From RH-AL1 sp964243435 (GTDB taxonomy: Bacteria; Pseudomonadota; Alphaproteobacteria; Rhizobiales; Beijerinckiaceae), in assembly GCA_964243435.1 (NCBI GenBank), contig CAXTFM010000003.1:8872-72871 (forward strand): a stretch of 64,000 bases of DNA, read 5' to 3'. This document shows positions 52,684 to 59,887 of this stretch, piece after piece; within the stretch, counting starts at the first letter, position 1; each line of letters opens with the position of its first letter. The position numbers and the translations under genes were made by a program. Below the pieces are notes generated by a model. The model was given only the letters and a program-made list of their open reading frames with translations, made no database searches and was not told where the DNA came from.

Positions 52684-53595
52684 TCATCTCTGCGCCGACA
52701 TGATCTTGAAGCCCTGCGCTTCGCCGACCGGCGTGACCCGGCGAAACAGCTTGGCAAGCAGGGTCTCGTAGGGCAGATGGCGGTTGGCAACCATCCAGAA
52801 CTGCCCGCCGCGGCGCAGCGCGGCGGCCGCTCGCTCGATGAAGGAAGCGCCGAGGTGCTTGTCCTCCGTGCCGGCGTCGTGGAACGGCGGGTTGCTTACC
52901 ACGAAGTCGAGGTCGCCGAAGGCGAGGCCTGCGCGGACGTCGGCCCAGTGGAACGAGGCGCGCGCGTCGTCCACGTTGCGGCGCGCCGCCTCGATTGCGC
53001 GGCGGTCCAGGTCGACGAGGTGAAGCGCGGCGACCTTCGGCGAGGCGAGTACGCCGTGCGCCAGGGTGCCGATGCCGCAGCCGAAGTCGGCGCCCGTGCC
53101 GGACAGGACGGGTAACGCGTCGAGCAGCAGCGCCGTGCCGGTATCGAGGCGGTCCCAGCTGAAGATGCCCGGCTGCGACCACAGGCCGAGATCGGCGAGG
53201 CGGCGCGGGGCGCCGGCATCGACCGCCTCCTCCACGTTCCCAAGCGTTTCGGGGCGGACCCCGGTACAGATCCGGTGGTGGCGCCGCGCCGTATCCTCCA
53301 CCGTGCAGCCGAAGCCGGCGAGCTCGTTGCGTAGACGCCCGCCGCCCATGTCCTTGGGCGCGAGCACGGTGAACGGGGCGCCCGGTGCCAGCGCGCGCAA
53401 CATCAGGGCAAGGTCGCGGCGGCGCTCCAGCGTGCCGGGCACGGCGGACATGACGAGGCCGGCGAGCCGGCCGGGCGGCACTTCCTCCAGCGCCAGCGAG
53501 CCCGGCAGCAGGGGCGAGAACTGCCGCGCGCCCGTCGCCGGCTCGGCGAGGTCGAGGGGCGGCGCGCCGAAAACGCCGTAAAGCTCGCCTTCCAT
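52684..53595 (-). CDS. RsmC-like class I methyltransferase
   Basis: A 303-residue two-domain protein. Residues 1-130 resemble the SAM-free N-terminal domain of RsmC/RlmG; the C-terminal domain carries GADFGCGIGTLAHGVLA as SAM motif and LDFVVSNPPFHDAGTEDKHLG, where NPPF is the adenine/guanine N-methyltransferase motif. RsmC methylates G1207 of 16S rRNA (m2G), which is the likely reaction here. AAGGGG before ATG 53595 is a good ribosome binding site. It is divergent from the DUF459 gene across a long inverted repeat. Confidence 0.88.
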   Translation of the reverse strand: MEGELYGVFGAPPLDLAEPATGARQFSPLLPGSLALEEVPPGRLAGLVMSAVPGTLERRRDLALMLRALAPGAPFTVLAPKDMGGGRLRNELAGFGCTVEDTARRHHRICTGVRPETLGNVEEAVDAGAPRRLADLGLWSQPGIFSWDRLDTGTALLLDALPVLSGTGADFGCGIGTLAHGVLASPKVAALHLVDLDRRAIEAARRNVDDARASFHWADVRAGLAFGDLDFVVSNPPFHDAGTEDKHLGASFIERAAAALRRGGQFWMVANRHLPYETLLAKLFRRVTPVGEAQGFKIMSAQR

Positions 53596-53606
53596 GACAT
53601 CCCCTT

Positions 53607-53652
53607 CCGGCTGACAAAGCGGCGACCGGCACGCCGCCGCTTTGTCAGCTGG
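53607..53652. repeat. Long inverted repeat between divergent genes
   Basis: Arms 53607-53624 and 53635-53652 (18 bases, one wobble; the inner 15 pair perfectly, core CTGACAAAGCGGCG) with a 10-base spacer, in the 80-bp region between the RsmC-like and DUF459 genes. It could be an operator for both, or fold in either leader RNA. Confidence 0.8.
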
Positions 53653-53675
53653 CGGATGGCGGGATACAAGAGCCC

Positions 53676-55234
53676 ATGGCCCACCTCACGCGCTTTCGGT
53701 CACTCCTCGTCGCGGGGCTCGCGCTCGCCGCAGGCCCGCTGCTGCCCCTGCCCTGCGCCGCGCCCCCGGCGAGCGCGCAGGGCTACGGCTTCTTCGGCAA
53801 CCTGTTCGGCGGCGGTTATCCCCAGCAGCAGCAGCCCTATGCGCCTTCCTATCCCGGCTACGGCAACGGCTACGCGCCGAACTACGGCTACGCGCCGCGT
53901 GAGCGTCCCGACAACCCGTACTACGCCCGGCCGCGCTATCGCTTCCACCGCAAGCCGGCGGAAGCGGTGCAGCAGCGCGAAGCGCCGCCTAAGGAAAAGG
54001 CGCCGCCGCCCAAGAATGCGTCGCTGTTCGTCGACGTGTTCGGCGACAGCCTCGCCCTTTCGCTTGCTACCGGGCTCGACGACGCCTTCGCGAGCAGGGG
54101 AGATGTGGGAATCGTCCACAAGGCGCGCGCGGGGATCGGCTTGGCGTCGCCCGGCTCGTTCGACTGGGCCAAGGAAATCGGCGACGGCGCTCCGCGCCCG
54201 GCACCCGACAAGCCGGTCGCACCGGAGGGCGACAGGACGGAGGCCGGCAAGGCAGAGCCAAGCAAGTCGGAACCGGGCCAATCGGGATCGGGCCAGTCGG
54301 GATCGGGCNNNNNNNNNNNNNNNNNNNNNNNNNNNNNNNNNNNNNNNNNNNNNNNNNNNNNNNNNNNNNNNNNNNNNNNNNNNNNNNNNNNNNNNNNNNN
54401 NNNNNNNNAGAGCCAAGCAAGTCGGAACCGGGCCAATCGGGATCGGGCCAGTCGGGATCGGGCAAGGCCGACCAAGCCAAAGCCGATCAAGCTAAGGCCG
54501 ATCCCGTGAGAACGGATCAGGCCAGGGCGTCCAGGATCGACGTCGCCGTGATGATGGTCGGCACCGGCGACCGTCAGCCCATGCAGGTCGAGGGCAAGAC
54601 CGTACAGCCGGGCACGCCCGAGTGGAACGCGGCCTATGCCAAGCGCGTGCTGGCCGTCGCCGAGCTGTTCCGCGCGCGCAAGATCCCGCTGGTCTGGGTC
54701 GGCATCCCCATCGCCAAGGACGACACCGTCGCCGACGCGATGGCGGGGTTGAACGAGATCTACAAGGAGGCCGCCGCCAAGACCGGCGCGATCTTTGTCG
54801 ACACTTGGGAAGCCTTCAGCGACGACGACGGCGATTTTTCGTCCTACGGGCCGGACATCAATGGCCAGACCGTCAGGCTGCGCTCCGCCGACGGCATCAA
54901 CTTCACGCGGGCGGGCGCGCGGAAGCTCGCCCATTTCGTTGAAACGCATGTCACGCGCGCGCTGGACGGCAAGACGCCCGTTCCGCAAGTGCCGGCGGCG
55001 GACGCGAAGCGTGCGCCGGACAAGGGGGCGAAGCCGGTGGCGGCGGTGCGGCCCGATGCCGGGCCGGTACGTGACCTCGGCGAATTCCCGAGCGCGAAAA
55101 GCGGCACCCTGGCGACGGTGGGCACCGGGCGACCGCGCGACGCCGACGACGCAAACGCGCCTGCCGCCGCACCGGGAACGCCGCTGGGCCGCGCCGACGA
55201 CGCGCATTGGTCGGGCAAGCCTGACGAACCTTGA
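53676..55234 (+). CDS. DUF459 family SGNH hydrolase, split by an assembly gap
   Basis: One gene read in two parts around 100 N. Part one has a signal peptide (ending near APPASAQG), a Tyr/Pro/Gly-rich segment and the SGNH first block FVDVFGDSLALSLATGLDDAF with the catalytic Ser. Part two continues IDVAVMMVGTGDRQPM, IPLVWVGIPIAKDD and DGINFTRAGARKLAHFVE, then a disordered tail. The linker around the gap is a KAEPSKSEPGQSGSG-type repeat. The apparent frame change is caused by the arbitrary 100-N filler; a true gap of 5 modulo 60 bases keeps the frame. SGNH enzymes normally have D-x-x-H at the last block; here it reads D-G-I-N. Probably acts on envelope esters. Confidence 0.85.
54254..54463. repeat. 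60-bp coding repeat flanking the gap
   Basis: The 55 bases before the gap (54254-54308) and after it (54409-54463) are identical and in the same reading frame relative to the protein, consistent with at least one 60-bp unit, possibly several, in tandem. Confidence 0.85.
54309..54408. other. Assembly gap, 100 N
   Basis: A run of exactly 100 N, the usual placeholder for a gap of unknown size. It sits between two identical 55-base flanks, so it is either a collapsed tandem repeat or two overlapping contig ends. Confidence 0.98.
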
Positions 55235-55351
55235 GGTTAACCCTGCGCCCGCGTGCTGCGCTTTCGACCCCCGATCGAGGAACGAAGTAGAAGCTCGGTT
55301 GTTTTGTCAACATGGCGCGAGGGGCGTCTGTGTGTAGGCGGGGATCGAGTG

Positions 55352-55972
55352 ATGACGGGGATCAAACTCTTCTTTGGCAGCGTCGGGGTGTCTGCCGTTT
55401 TGCTGTCGGGCGCCGCGCATGCCGGTCCCCTTCAGCCTTTCGATCTCGGTAACATCTTCGCGCCTCAACCCGCCCAGCAGGCGTCGCTGCCGACCGATGT
55501 GGCGATCGCGCCGCCCTCGGCCACCTCGACCCGTGCGGTGATGCGCGACCCGACGGAAGAACACGCCGGCACCATCACCGTGGACACCAAGAACCGTTGG
55601 CTTTACCTGTCGATGGAGAATGGCCAGGCGATGCGCTACGATATCGGCGTCGGCCGCGATGGGTTTGAGTGGTCGGGCACCGCCCATGTCGCTCGTCGCG
55701 CCGAGTGGCCGTCGTGGACGCCCCCGAGCGCGATGCTGAAGCGCCGCCCCGACATCCCGCACTTCATGAAGGGCGGCATCGAAAACCCCCTCGGTGCCCG
55801 CGCCCTCTATCTTTACAACGGCAAGGGCGACACTGGCTTCCGCATCCATGGCACCAACGAGCCTGACACCATCGGGCAAGCCGTGTCCTCCGGCTGTATC
55901 CGGCTGATGAACGCGGATGTGATCGACCTCTACAATCGCGTTCATGTTGGCGCCAAGGTCGTCGTCCTTTAA
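55352..55972 (+). CDS. L,D-transpeptidase (YkuD), first of two
   Basis: A 206-residue exported peptidoglycan cross-linking enzyme. Signal peptide: MTGIKLFFGSVGVSAVLLSGAAHA. The YkuD domain starts GTITVDTKNRWLYLSMENGQ and contains GVGRDGFEWSGTAHVARRAEWPSW, GGIENPLGARALYLY and the active site FRIHGTNEPDTIGQAVSSGCIRLMNADVIDLY with His and the SSGC Cys. It catalyses 3-3 cross-links or attaches proteins. A downstream paralogue shares almost the entire catalytic domain. ATG 55352 is chosen; a GTG sits just before it. Confidence 0.94.
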   Translation: MTGIKLFFGSVGVSAVLLSGAAHAGPLQPFDLGNIFAPQPAQQASLPTDVAIAPPSATSTRAVMRDPTEEHAGTITVDTKNRWLYLSMENGQAMRYDIGVGRDGFEWSGTAHVARRAEWPSWTPPSAMLKRRPDIPHFMKGGIENPLGARALYLYNGKGDTGFRIHGTNEPDTIGQAVSSGCIRLMNADVIDLYNRVHVGAKVVVL

Positions 55973-55990
55973 AGACATTGTTTCGGCTGC

Positions 55991-56024
55991 AGCCCGCGAG
56001 TCTCAACCTCGCGGGCTTTCGCTT
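55991..56024 (+). terminator. Rho-independent terminator after first L,D-transpeptidase
   Basis: A perfect 10-bp stem (55991-56000 with 56008-56017), loop TCTCAAC, followed by TTCGCTT. It separates the two transpeptidase genes, so the second has its own promoter. Confidence 0.8.
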
Positions 56025-56095
56025 GTGCACTCGTGTTGGATGACAGCGCGTGCGAATCCTTCAGGCGTGTTCAGGCGTTGGGTAGGTGGTCGGCA

Positions 56096-56893
56096 ATGTC
56101 GAACGGGCGTTGGAATGCGGTTGCACTCTGGGCCTCGACGGCTGTGCTTCTGGGAACGGTAGGCCCTGCGGGCGCGCAGTACCGCGGCGTGCCCTACGGT
56201 TACGGGTACGATTATTACGATCCCTACGCTGCACCGGTGTACCGGCCCCGCACGCCAAGTGATGGCCAGGAAAACGGCCGGCGCTACGGTTACGGTGAAG
56301 GGGATGAACAGGCCCGTCCGGCCTACGGGCGTGGGGACGGGTACAGTTACGATGACCGTCAGCCACGTTACGCCGATCCCGACGAGGGCGGCGCCGGTGG
56401 TCTCCGCAGCGGCGGCGGCTACGATCTCGGTGCGAACGCCACGCGTAGCACGCGAGTGGAGGTGGCCAACGCGACCAGCCAACCGCCCGGCACCATCGTG
56501 ATCGATACCGGGTCGCGCCACTTGTACTACACGCAGCCGAACGGCCAGGCACTTCAATACGGCATCGGCGTCGGGCGACAGGGCTTCGCGTGGCACGGCG
56601 TCGCAAAGGTGCAGCGCAAGGCCGAATGGCCGGACTGGGTGCCACCGTCCGACATGATGAAGCGGCGGCCCGACCTGCCGTCGCGCATGACGGGCGGTAT
56701 CGAAAATCCGCTTGGCGCGCGCGCCCTTTACCTATTCCAGGGCAATCGCGACACGTTGTTTCGCATCCACGGCACCAACGAGCCCGACACCATCGGTAAG
56801 GCCGTATCTTCCGGCTGCATCCGCATGATGAATGCCGACGTCATCGACCTATACCGGCGCGTACCAGTGGGCACCAGGGTCGTGGTGCTGTGA
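56096..56893 (+). CDS. L,D-transpeptidase (YkuD), second of two
   Basis: A 265-residue paralogue of the preceding enzyme. After a signal peptide (ending VGPAGAQ) comes a Tyr/Gly/Arg/Asp-rich segment of about 90 residues (YGYGYDYYDPYAAPVYRP), then the YkuD domain with GTIVIDTGSRHLYYTQPNGQ and the active site FRIHGTNEPDTIGKAVSSGCIRMMNADVIDLY. Catalytic His and Cys are intact. The long N-terminal spacer, absent in the first copy, could reach through the periplasm. ATG 56096 lies after GGTAGGTGG. Confidence 0.94.
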   Translation: MSNGRWNAVALWASTAVLLGTVGPAGAQYRGVPYGYGYDYYDPYAAPVYRPRTPSDGQENGRRYGYGEGDEQARPAYGRGDGYSYDDRQPRYADPDEGGAGGLRSGGGYDLGANATRSTRVEVANATSQPPGTIVIDTGSRHLYYTQPNGQALQYGIGVGRQGFAWHGVAKVQRKAEWPDWVPPSDMMKRRPDLPSRMTGGIENPLGARALYLFQGNRDTLFRIHGTNEPDTIGKAVSSGCIRMMNADVIDLYRRVPVGTRVVVL

Positions 56894-56971
56894 CGGCCAG
56901 CTTCGGCTGCCGGGTGACGGGGTGACACGGTACGCGCACGCGCAAGGCGTGCGGCTCGCAAGCGGGTGGGC

Positions 56972-58036
56972 CTAGCCCCGCGCCTTCGCCGGTCGGCGCG
57001 GCAGCAGGCGTTTGACATCGCCAATCAAGCGTGCCGCTCGGTCGCGTACATCCAAACCTCGCGCCGGGCGATCATGGTCATCGCTCGGCTGCGGCGCGAC
57101 TAACCTCCTGTCACCGGGAATGAAGGCGTCGAACGCGGCCCAGAACTGCGCCACGATATCCGGGCGCTCCATGATGAGCTGGTGGCGGGCGTTGGGCAGG
57201 GTGATGCAGCGGCCGGCCTTGAGCCGGATGCCGAAACGCTCCGTCGCGGCCGTGTCCACGATGCGGTCGGCACCCGCCGCGACGATCAGCACCGGCAGCA
57301 GGGTCGCCACGGGGAAGCGTGGGTCGTCGAAGCGCTCGGTGAGATCCAGCGCGTTCTTCAACCAGCGGATGGTCGGCGATCCCACGGCGAGGTTCGGCAG
57401 CTGCGCGGCGGCGGTGGCGAGGCGCGCGTACTGGCGCCGGTCGCTCGTCATCAGGTTGTTGTCGAACTCGCGCAGCAGGGGCGAGCGTTCGCTGCCGCCG
57501 GGGATCGGCAGCGTGCCGAGCCCGACGGCGTTCATCGCGCGCAGCAGCGCCGTCTTGCCCCACCGGTAGCGCAGCGGGATGCCGATCATCGGCGCCGACA
57601 GCACCAGCCGCTCGAAGGGCGAGGTGCCGGCGCGCGCCTGTTCCAACAGGAGCGCGCCGCCCATCGAGTGCCCGAGCGCGAACCATGGGCGCGGCGCGAA
57701 CACCCGCAGGATCTGCGTTTCGATGGCGAGGAGGTCGCGCCCGTAGCCGGCAAAGCTCGACACGTGGCCGCGCCGTCCCGCGAGGATCTCGCGGTCGGAA
57801 CGGCCCTGCCCGCGCCAGTCGAAGACGATGACCTCGAAGCGGCGGGTGAGGAGGTCGCGGACGATCTCGAAATAGGTCTCGATGAACTCGCTCCGGCCGA
57901 TCGCGACCACCACGGTCCCACGCGCGTCGCGCGTCGACCACCGCGCCACGCGCAGGCTGAGGCCGTCGCGCGTGCGGACGACCGAGATGATCGGGTCGGG
58001 CGGCACCGGATTGCCGTTTGTCGCGTAGAGTTCCAT
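56972..58036 (-). CDS. Alpha/beta hydrolase, lysophospholipase type
   Basis: A 354-residue serine hydrolase of the PldB/monoacylglycerol lipase group. Blocks: ARGTVVVAIGRSEFIETYFEIVRDLLTRRFEVIVFDWRGQGRSDR, the nucleophile elbow FALGHSMGGALLLEQ, LSAPMIGIPLRY, ADRIVDTAATERFG (acid) and LPNARHQLIMERP (His). It probably cleaves lysophospholipids or monoglycerides. No signal peptide is present. ATG 58036 is chosen as the usual N-terminus; the frame is open upstream. Confidence 0.9.
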   Translation of the reverse strand: MELYATNGNPVPPDPIISVVRTRDGLSLRVARWSTRDARGTVVVAIGRSEFIETYFEIVRDLLTRRFEVIVFDWRGQGRSDREILAGRRGHVSSFAGYGRDLLAIETQILRVFAPRPWFALGHSMGGALLLEQARAGTSPFERLVLSAPMIGIPLRYRWGKTALLRAMNAVGLGTLPIPGGSERSPLLREFDNNLMTSDRRQYARLATAAAQLPNLAVGSPTIRWLKNALDLTERFDDPRFPVATLLPVLIVAAGADRIVDTAATERFGIRLKAGRCITLPNARHQLIMERPDIVAQFWAAFDAFIPGDRRLVAPQPSDDHDRPARGLDVRDRAARLIGDVKRLLPRRPAKARG

Positions 58037-58081
58037 GCCCTGCCGCCGTTGCGCCGCAACGGATTTTCCGCCGCCGCGATC

Positions 58082-58110
58082 CTTGCGGGGGTGCGGTGGC
58101 GATCCCAAAT
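58082..58110 (+). promoter_or_regulatory. Candidate RpoH-type promoter of hsp20
   Basis: CTTGCG (58082-58087) and CCCAAAT (58104-58110) with a 16-base spacer resemble a heat-shock sigma factor promoter and would start transcription just before the first hairpin of the hsp20 leader. Weak, based on two short boxes. Confidence 0.35.
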
Positions 58111-58116
58111 CTGGCC

Positions 58117-58197
58117 TGCGCGGTCGCAAGACGCGCACGAACGAAGACCGGCCTTTCGGCGGTCTCACCCATGTCGCTTCTCTTGGAGGATATGTCC
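58117..58197 (+). promoter_or_regulatory. ROSE-like RNA thermometer in hsp20 leader
   Basis: Three consecutive hairpins: TGCGCG/CGCGCA (58117-58137), AGACCG/CGGTCT (58145-58165) and TTCTC-TTG-GAGGA (58178-58190). The last one buries the ribosome binding site GGAGGA with one U-G pair, as in ROSE elements of rhizobial small heat-shock genes, where heat melts the hairpin and allows translation. Confidence 0.65.
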
Positions 58198-58668
58198 ATG
58201 CGTCAGTACGATTTGTCACCGCTCTACCGCTCGACGGTCGGGTTCGACCGCCTGTTCAATATGCTCGATCAGGTCGCCGCGTCCGACGCGGTCGCCGGTT
58301 ACCCTCCCTACAACATCGAGCGGACCGGTGAGCACGATTACCGCGTCAGCGTCGCCGTAGCGGGTTTCGCCGAGTCCGATCTTTCGATCGAGTCGCGCGA
58401 GAATACGCTGACGATCCGCGGCTCGCGGGACGTCCACGCGGCGCAGGGCGCCAAGCGCGAAGTCCTTCACCAGGGTATCGCGGCCCGCTCCTTCGAGCGG
58501 CGGTTCCAGCTCGCTGATCATGTCCAAGTGGTCGGCGCCAGCCTGGAGAACGGTCTCCTGCACGTCGACTTCGTTCGGGAAATTCCGGAAGCGCAGAAGC
58601 CTCGCCAGATCGCGATCAGCAAGGCTACTCCCGCGCCCAGAGCCGTCGAAACGCAGAAGGCGGCGTGA
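58198..58668 (+). CDS. Small heat-shock protein, Hsp20 family
   Basis: A 156-residue alpha-crystallin type chaperone that holds unfolding proteins. The N-terminal arm has YDLSPLYRSTVGFDRLFNMLD; the crystallin domain runs from YPPYNIERTGEHDYRVSVAVAGF through NTLTIRG to FERRFQLADHVQVVGASLENGLLHVDFVREIPE, with the A-x-L motif as GASLENGLL. This is the IbpA-like class A group of rhizobia. ATG 58198 is eight bases after TTGGAGGA; ATG 58192 is too close to it. A strong terminator follows. Confidence 0.95.
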   Translation: MRQYDLSPLYRSTVGFDRLFNMLDQVAASDAVAGYPPYNIERTGEHDYRVSVAVAGFAESDLSIESRENTLTIRGSRDVHAAQGAKREVLHQGIAARSFERRFQLADHVQVVGASLENGLLHVDFVREIPEAQKPRQIAISKATPAPRAVETQKAA

Positions 58669-58692
58669 TCCCAAAACGTTTTCGAGCTTGAT

Positions 58693-58722
58693 GAAGAGCG
58701 CCGTTCGGCGCTCTTCGTTTTT
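58693..58722 (+). terminator. Rho-independent terminator of hsp20
   Basis: A perfect 10-bp stem (58693-58702 with 58707-58716), loop GTTC, then GTTTTT. Confidence 0.92.
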
Positions 58723-58775
58723 GTGCCGGTGGTTTATTTGAACCGATGTCTTGGCTGAACAACGGCATCACCATC

Positions 58776-59885
58776 TCAGGGCTTTAGTTCGGCGACTGTC
58801 CCCAGCGTCTTCCCCTTCGCCGGCTTCGTGGCGACGCGGTGTTTTGCTGCCGCCGGCTTGCGCCGGCTCTTCGCGGTCGCCCCGTCGGCATCGGCCGGTT
58901 GCGTTTCCACCTGTGCCAGCGCCTGATCTTCCGGTGCGATGGCTTGGCTGATGGCCACCTGCGGCGGTGCCGTGGCTGCGTCGTTGCCGACCGTCGAATA
59001 AGCCTGTGCCGTCGGCGGGGTGTCGAGCGCAGCGGATTCGGTGCTTTTGCGCGACCGCTCGACGTGACGGCTACCCGCCCGCGCGACCCCGGTGAGGGCG
59101 GCGACGCGATCGGGGCTTTGCTCGCCGCGCGCGAGGATCGTGGTACCGCCGTCGCGACGCCACTTCGCGGGGATCCCGCTTCTGTCGGCCGCTTCCGCCT
59201 CCGCGCGTCCGCGCCGCGCGACGACCCTGGCCGGTGCGGGCGCAACCGGCTCCGCGGCAGGTGTCACCTGTGCCTCGACCAAGGTTGGCGGTGGGGCCGG
59301 CTGGGCGTCGGGTGAGGCCTGCGACGTGCCGAACCAGCCGAAGAAGCTGTCGTTTGGTTGCTCCGCCGTCGCCACCTGATCCTCGTGGAAGCCCGGCGCG
59401 GGGGCGGACTCCGCCGTGCGCATCGCACCGAGCAGGCCGCGATGGCGCGCCGTGTCGTAATAACCGCTGGCGTAGAGCCGGATGGCGGCGTCCTCGCGTT
59501 TACCGGCGGCGACGAAGGCGTTGGCGAGGTAGGGCACGGCGTAGGTCAGGTTGGTGACCGGGTTGAGCAGCTCTTGCGGCGTGCCCTTGAAGCCCATGCT
59601 GCGCGCCGTCGGATAGCTGATCTGCATCAGGCCCCAGAAGCTGTGGTTGCGGGCACGCGGGTTGTAGCGGCTTTCCCGCATCACCACGCGCCGCACCAGG
59701 CGTTCCGGCACGCCGTGGAGCTTGGCCGCGCGGATGATCGCCGCGTCAAGCTCGGCCGAGTGCGCCGGCTCGGCGGTTTCGGCGCGCGACGCGACCGGGG
59801 CGAACGCGCCGGCGGCGAGAAGTAGGCCGGCCGCGAGGCGCGCCCAGCCCGCGCGCCCGGGCACGCGCAGGTGCGATGAGCGCAC
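58776..59885 (-). CDS. Lytic transglycosylase domain protein
   Basis: A 369-residue peptidoglycan-cleaving protein. Residues 1-35 are a signal peptide. The SLT domain (about 45-165) has the catalytic Glu in VVMRESRYNPRA, then SFWGLMQISYPTARSMGF and NLTYAVPYLANAF, and ASGYYDTARHR. The remaining 200 residues are disordered with basic Lys/Arg-rich ends (KSRRKPAAAKHRVATKPAKGK), perhaps for binding the cell wall or nucleic acid. The start is GTG, two bases after the stop of the upstream coiled-coil gene, so they form an operon. Confidence 0.88.
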   Translation of the reverse strand: MRSSHLRVPGRAGWARLAAGLLLAAGAFAPVASRAETAEPAHSAELDAAIIRAAKLHGVPERLVRRVVMRESRYNPRARNHSFWGLMQISYPTARSMGFKGTPQELLNPVTNLTYAVPYLANAFVAAGKREDAAIRLYASGYYDTARHRGLLGAMRTAESAPAPGFHEDQVATAEQPNDSFFGWFGTSQASPDAQPAPPPTLVEAQVTPAAEPVAPAPARVVARRGRAEAEAADRSGIPAKWRRDGGTTILARGEQSPDRVAALTGVARAGSRHVERSRKSTESAALDTPPTAQAYSTVGNDAATAPPQVAISQAIAPEDQALAQVETQPADADGATAKSRRKPAAAKHRVATKPAKGKTLGTVAELKP

Positions 59886-59887
59886 GC

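Noticed and set aside
54309..54509. Apparent frameshift splitting the DUF459 gene
   Set aside because: The frame change equals the 100-N filler modulo three, and the identical flanks are in phase with each other, so it is an assembly artefact and not a pseudogene.
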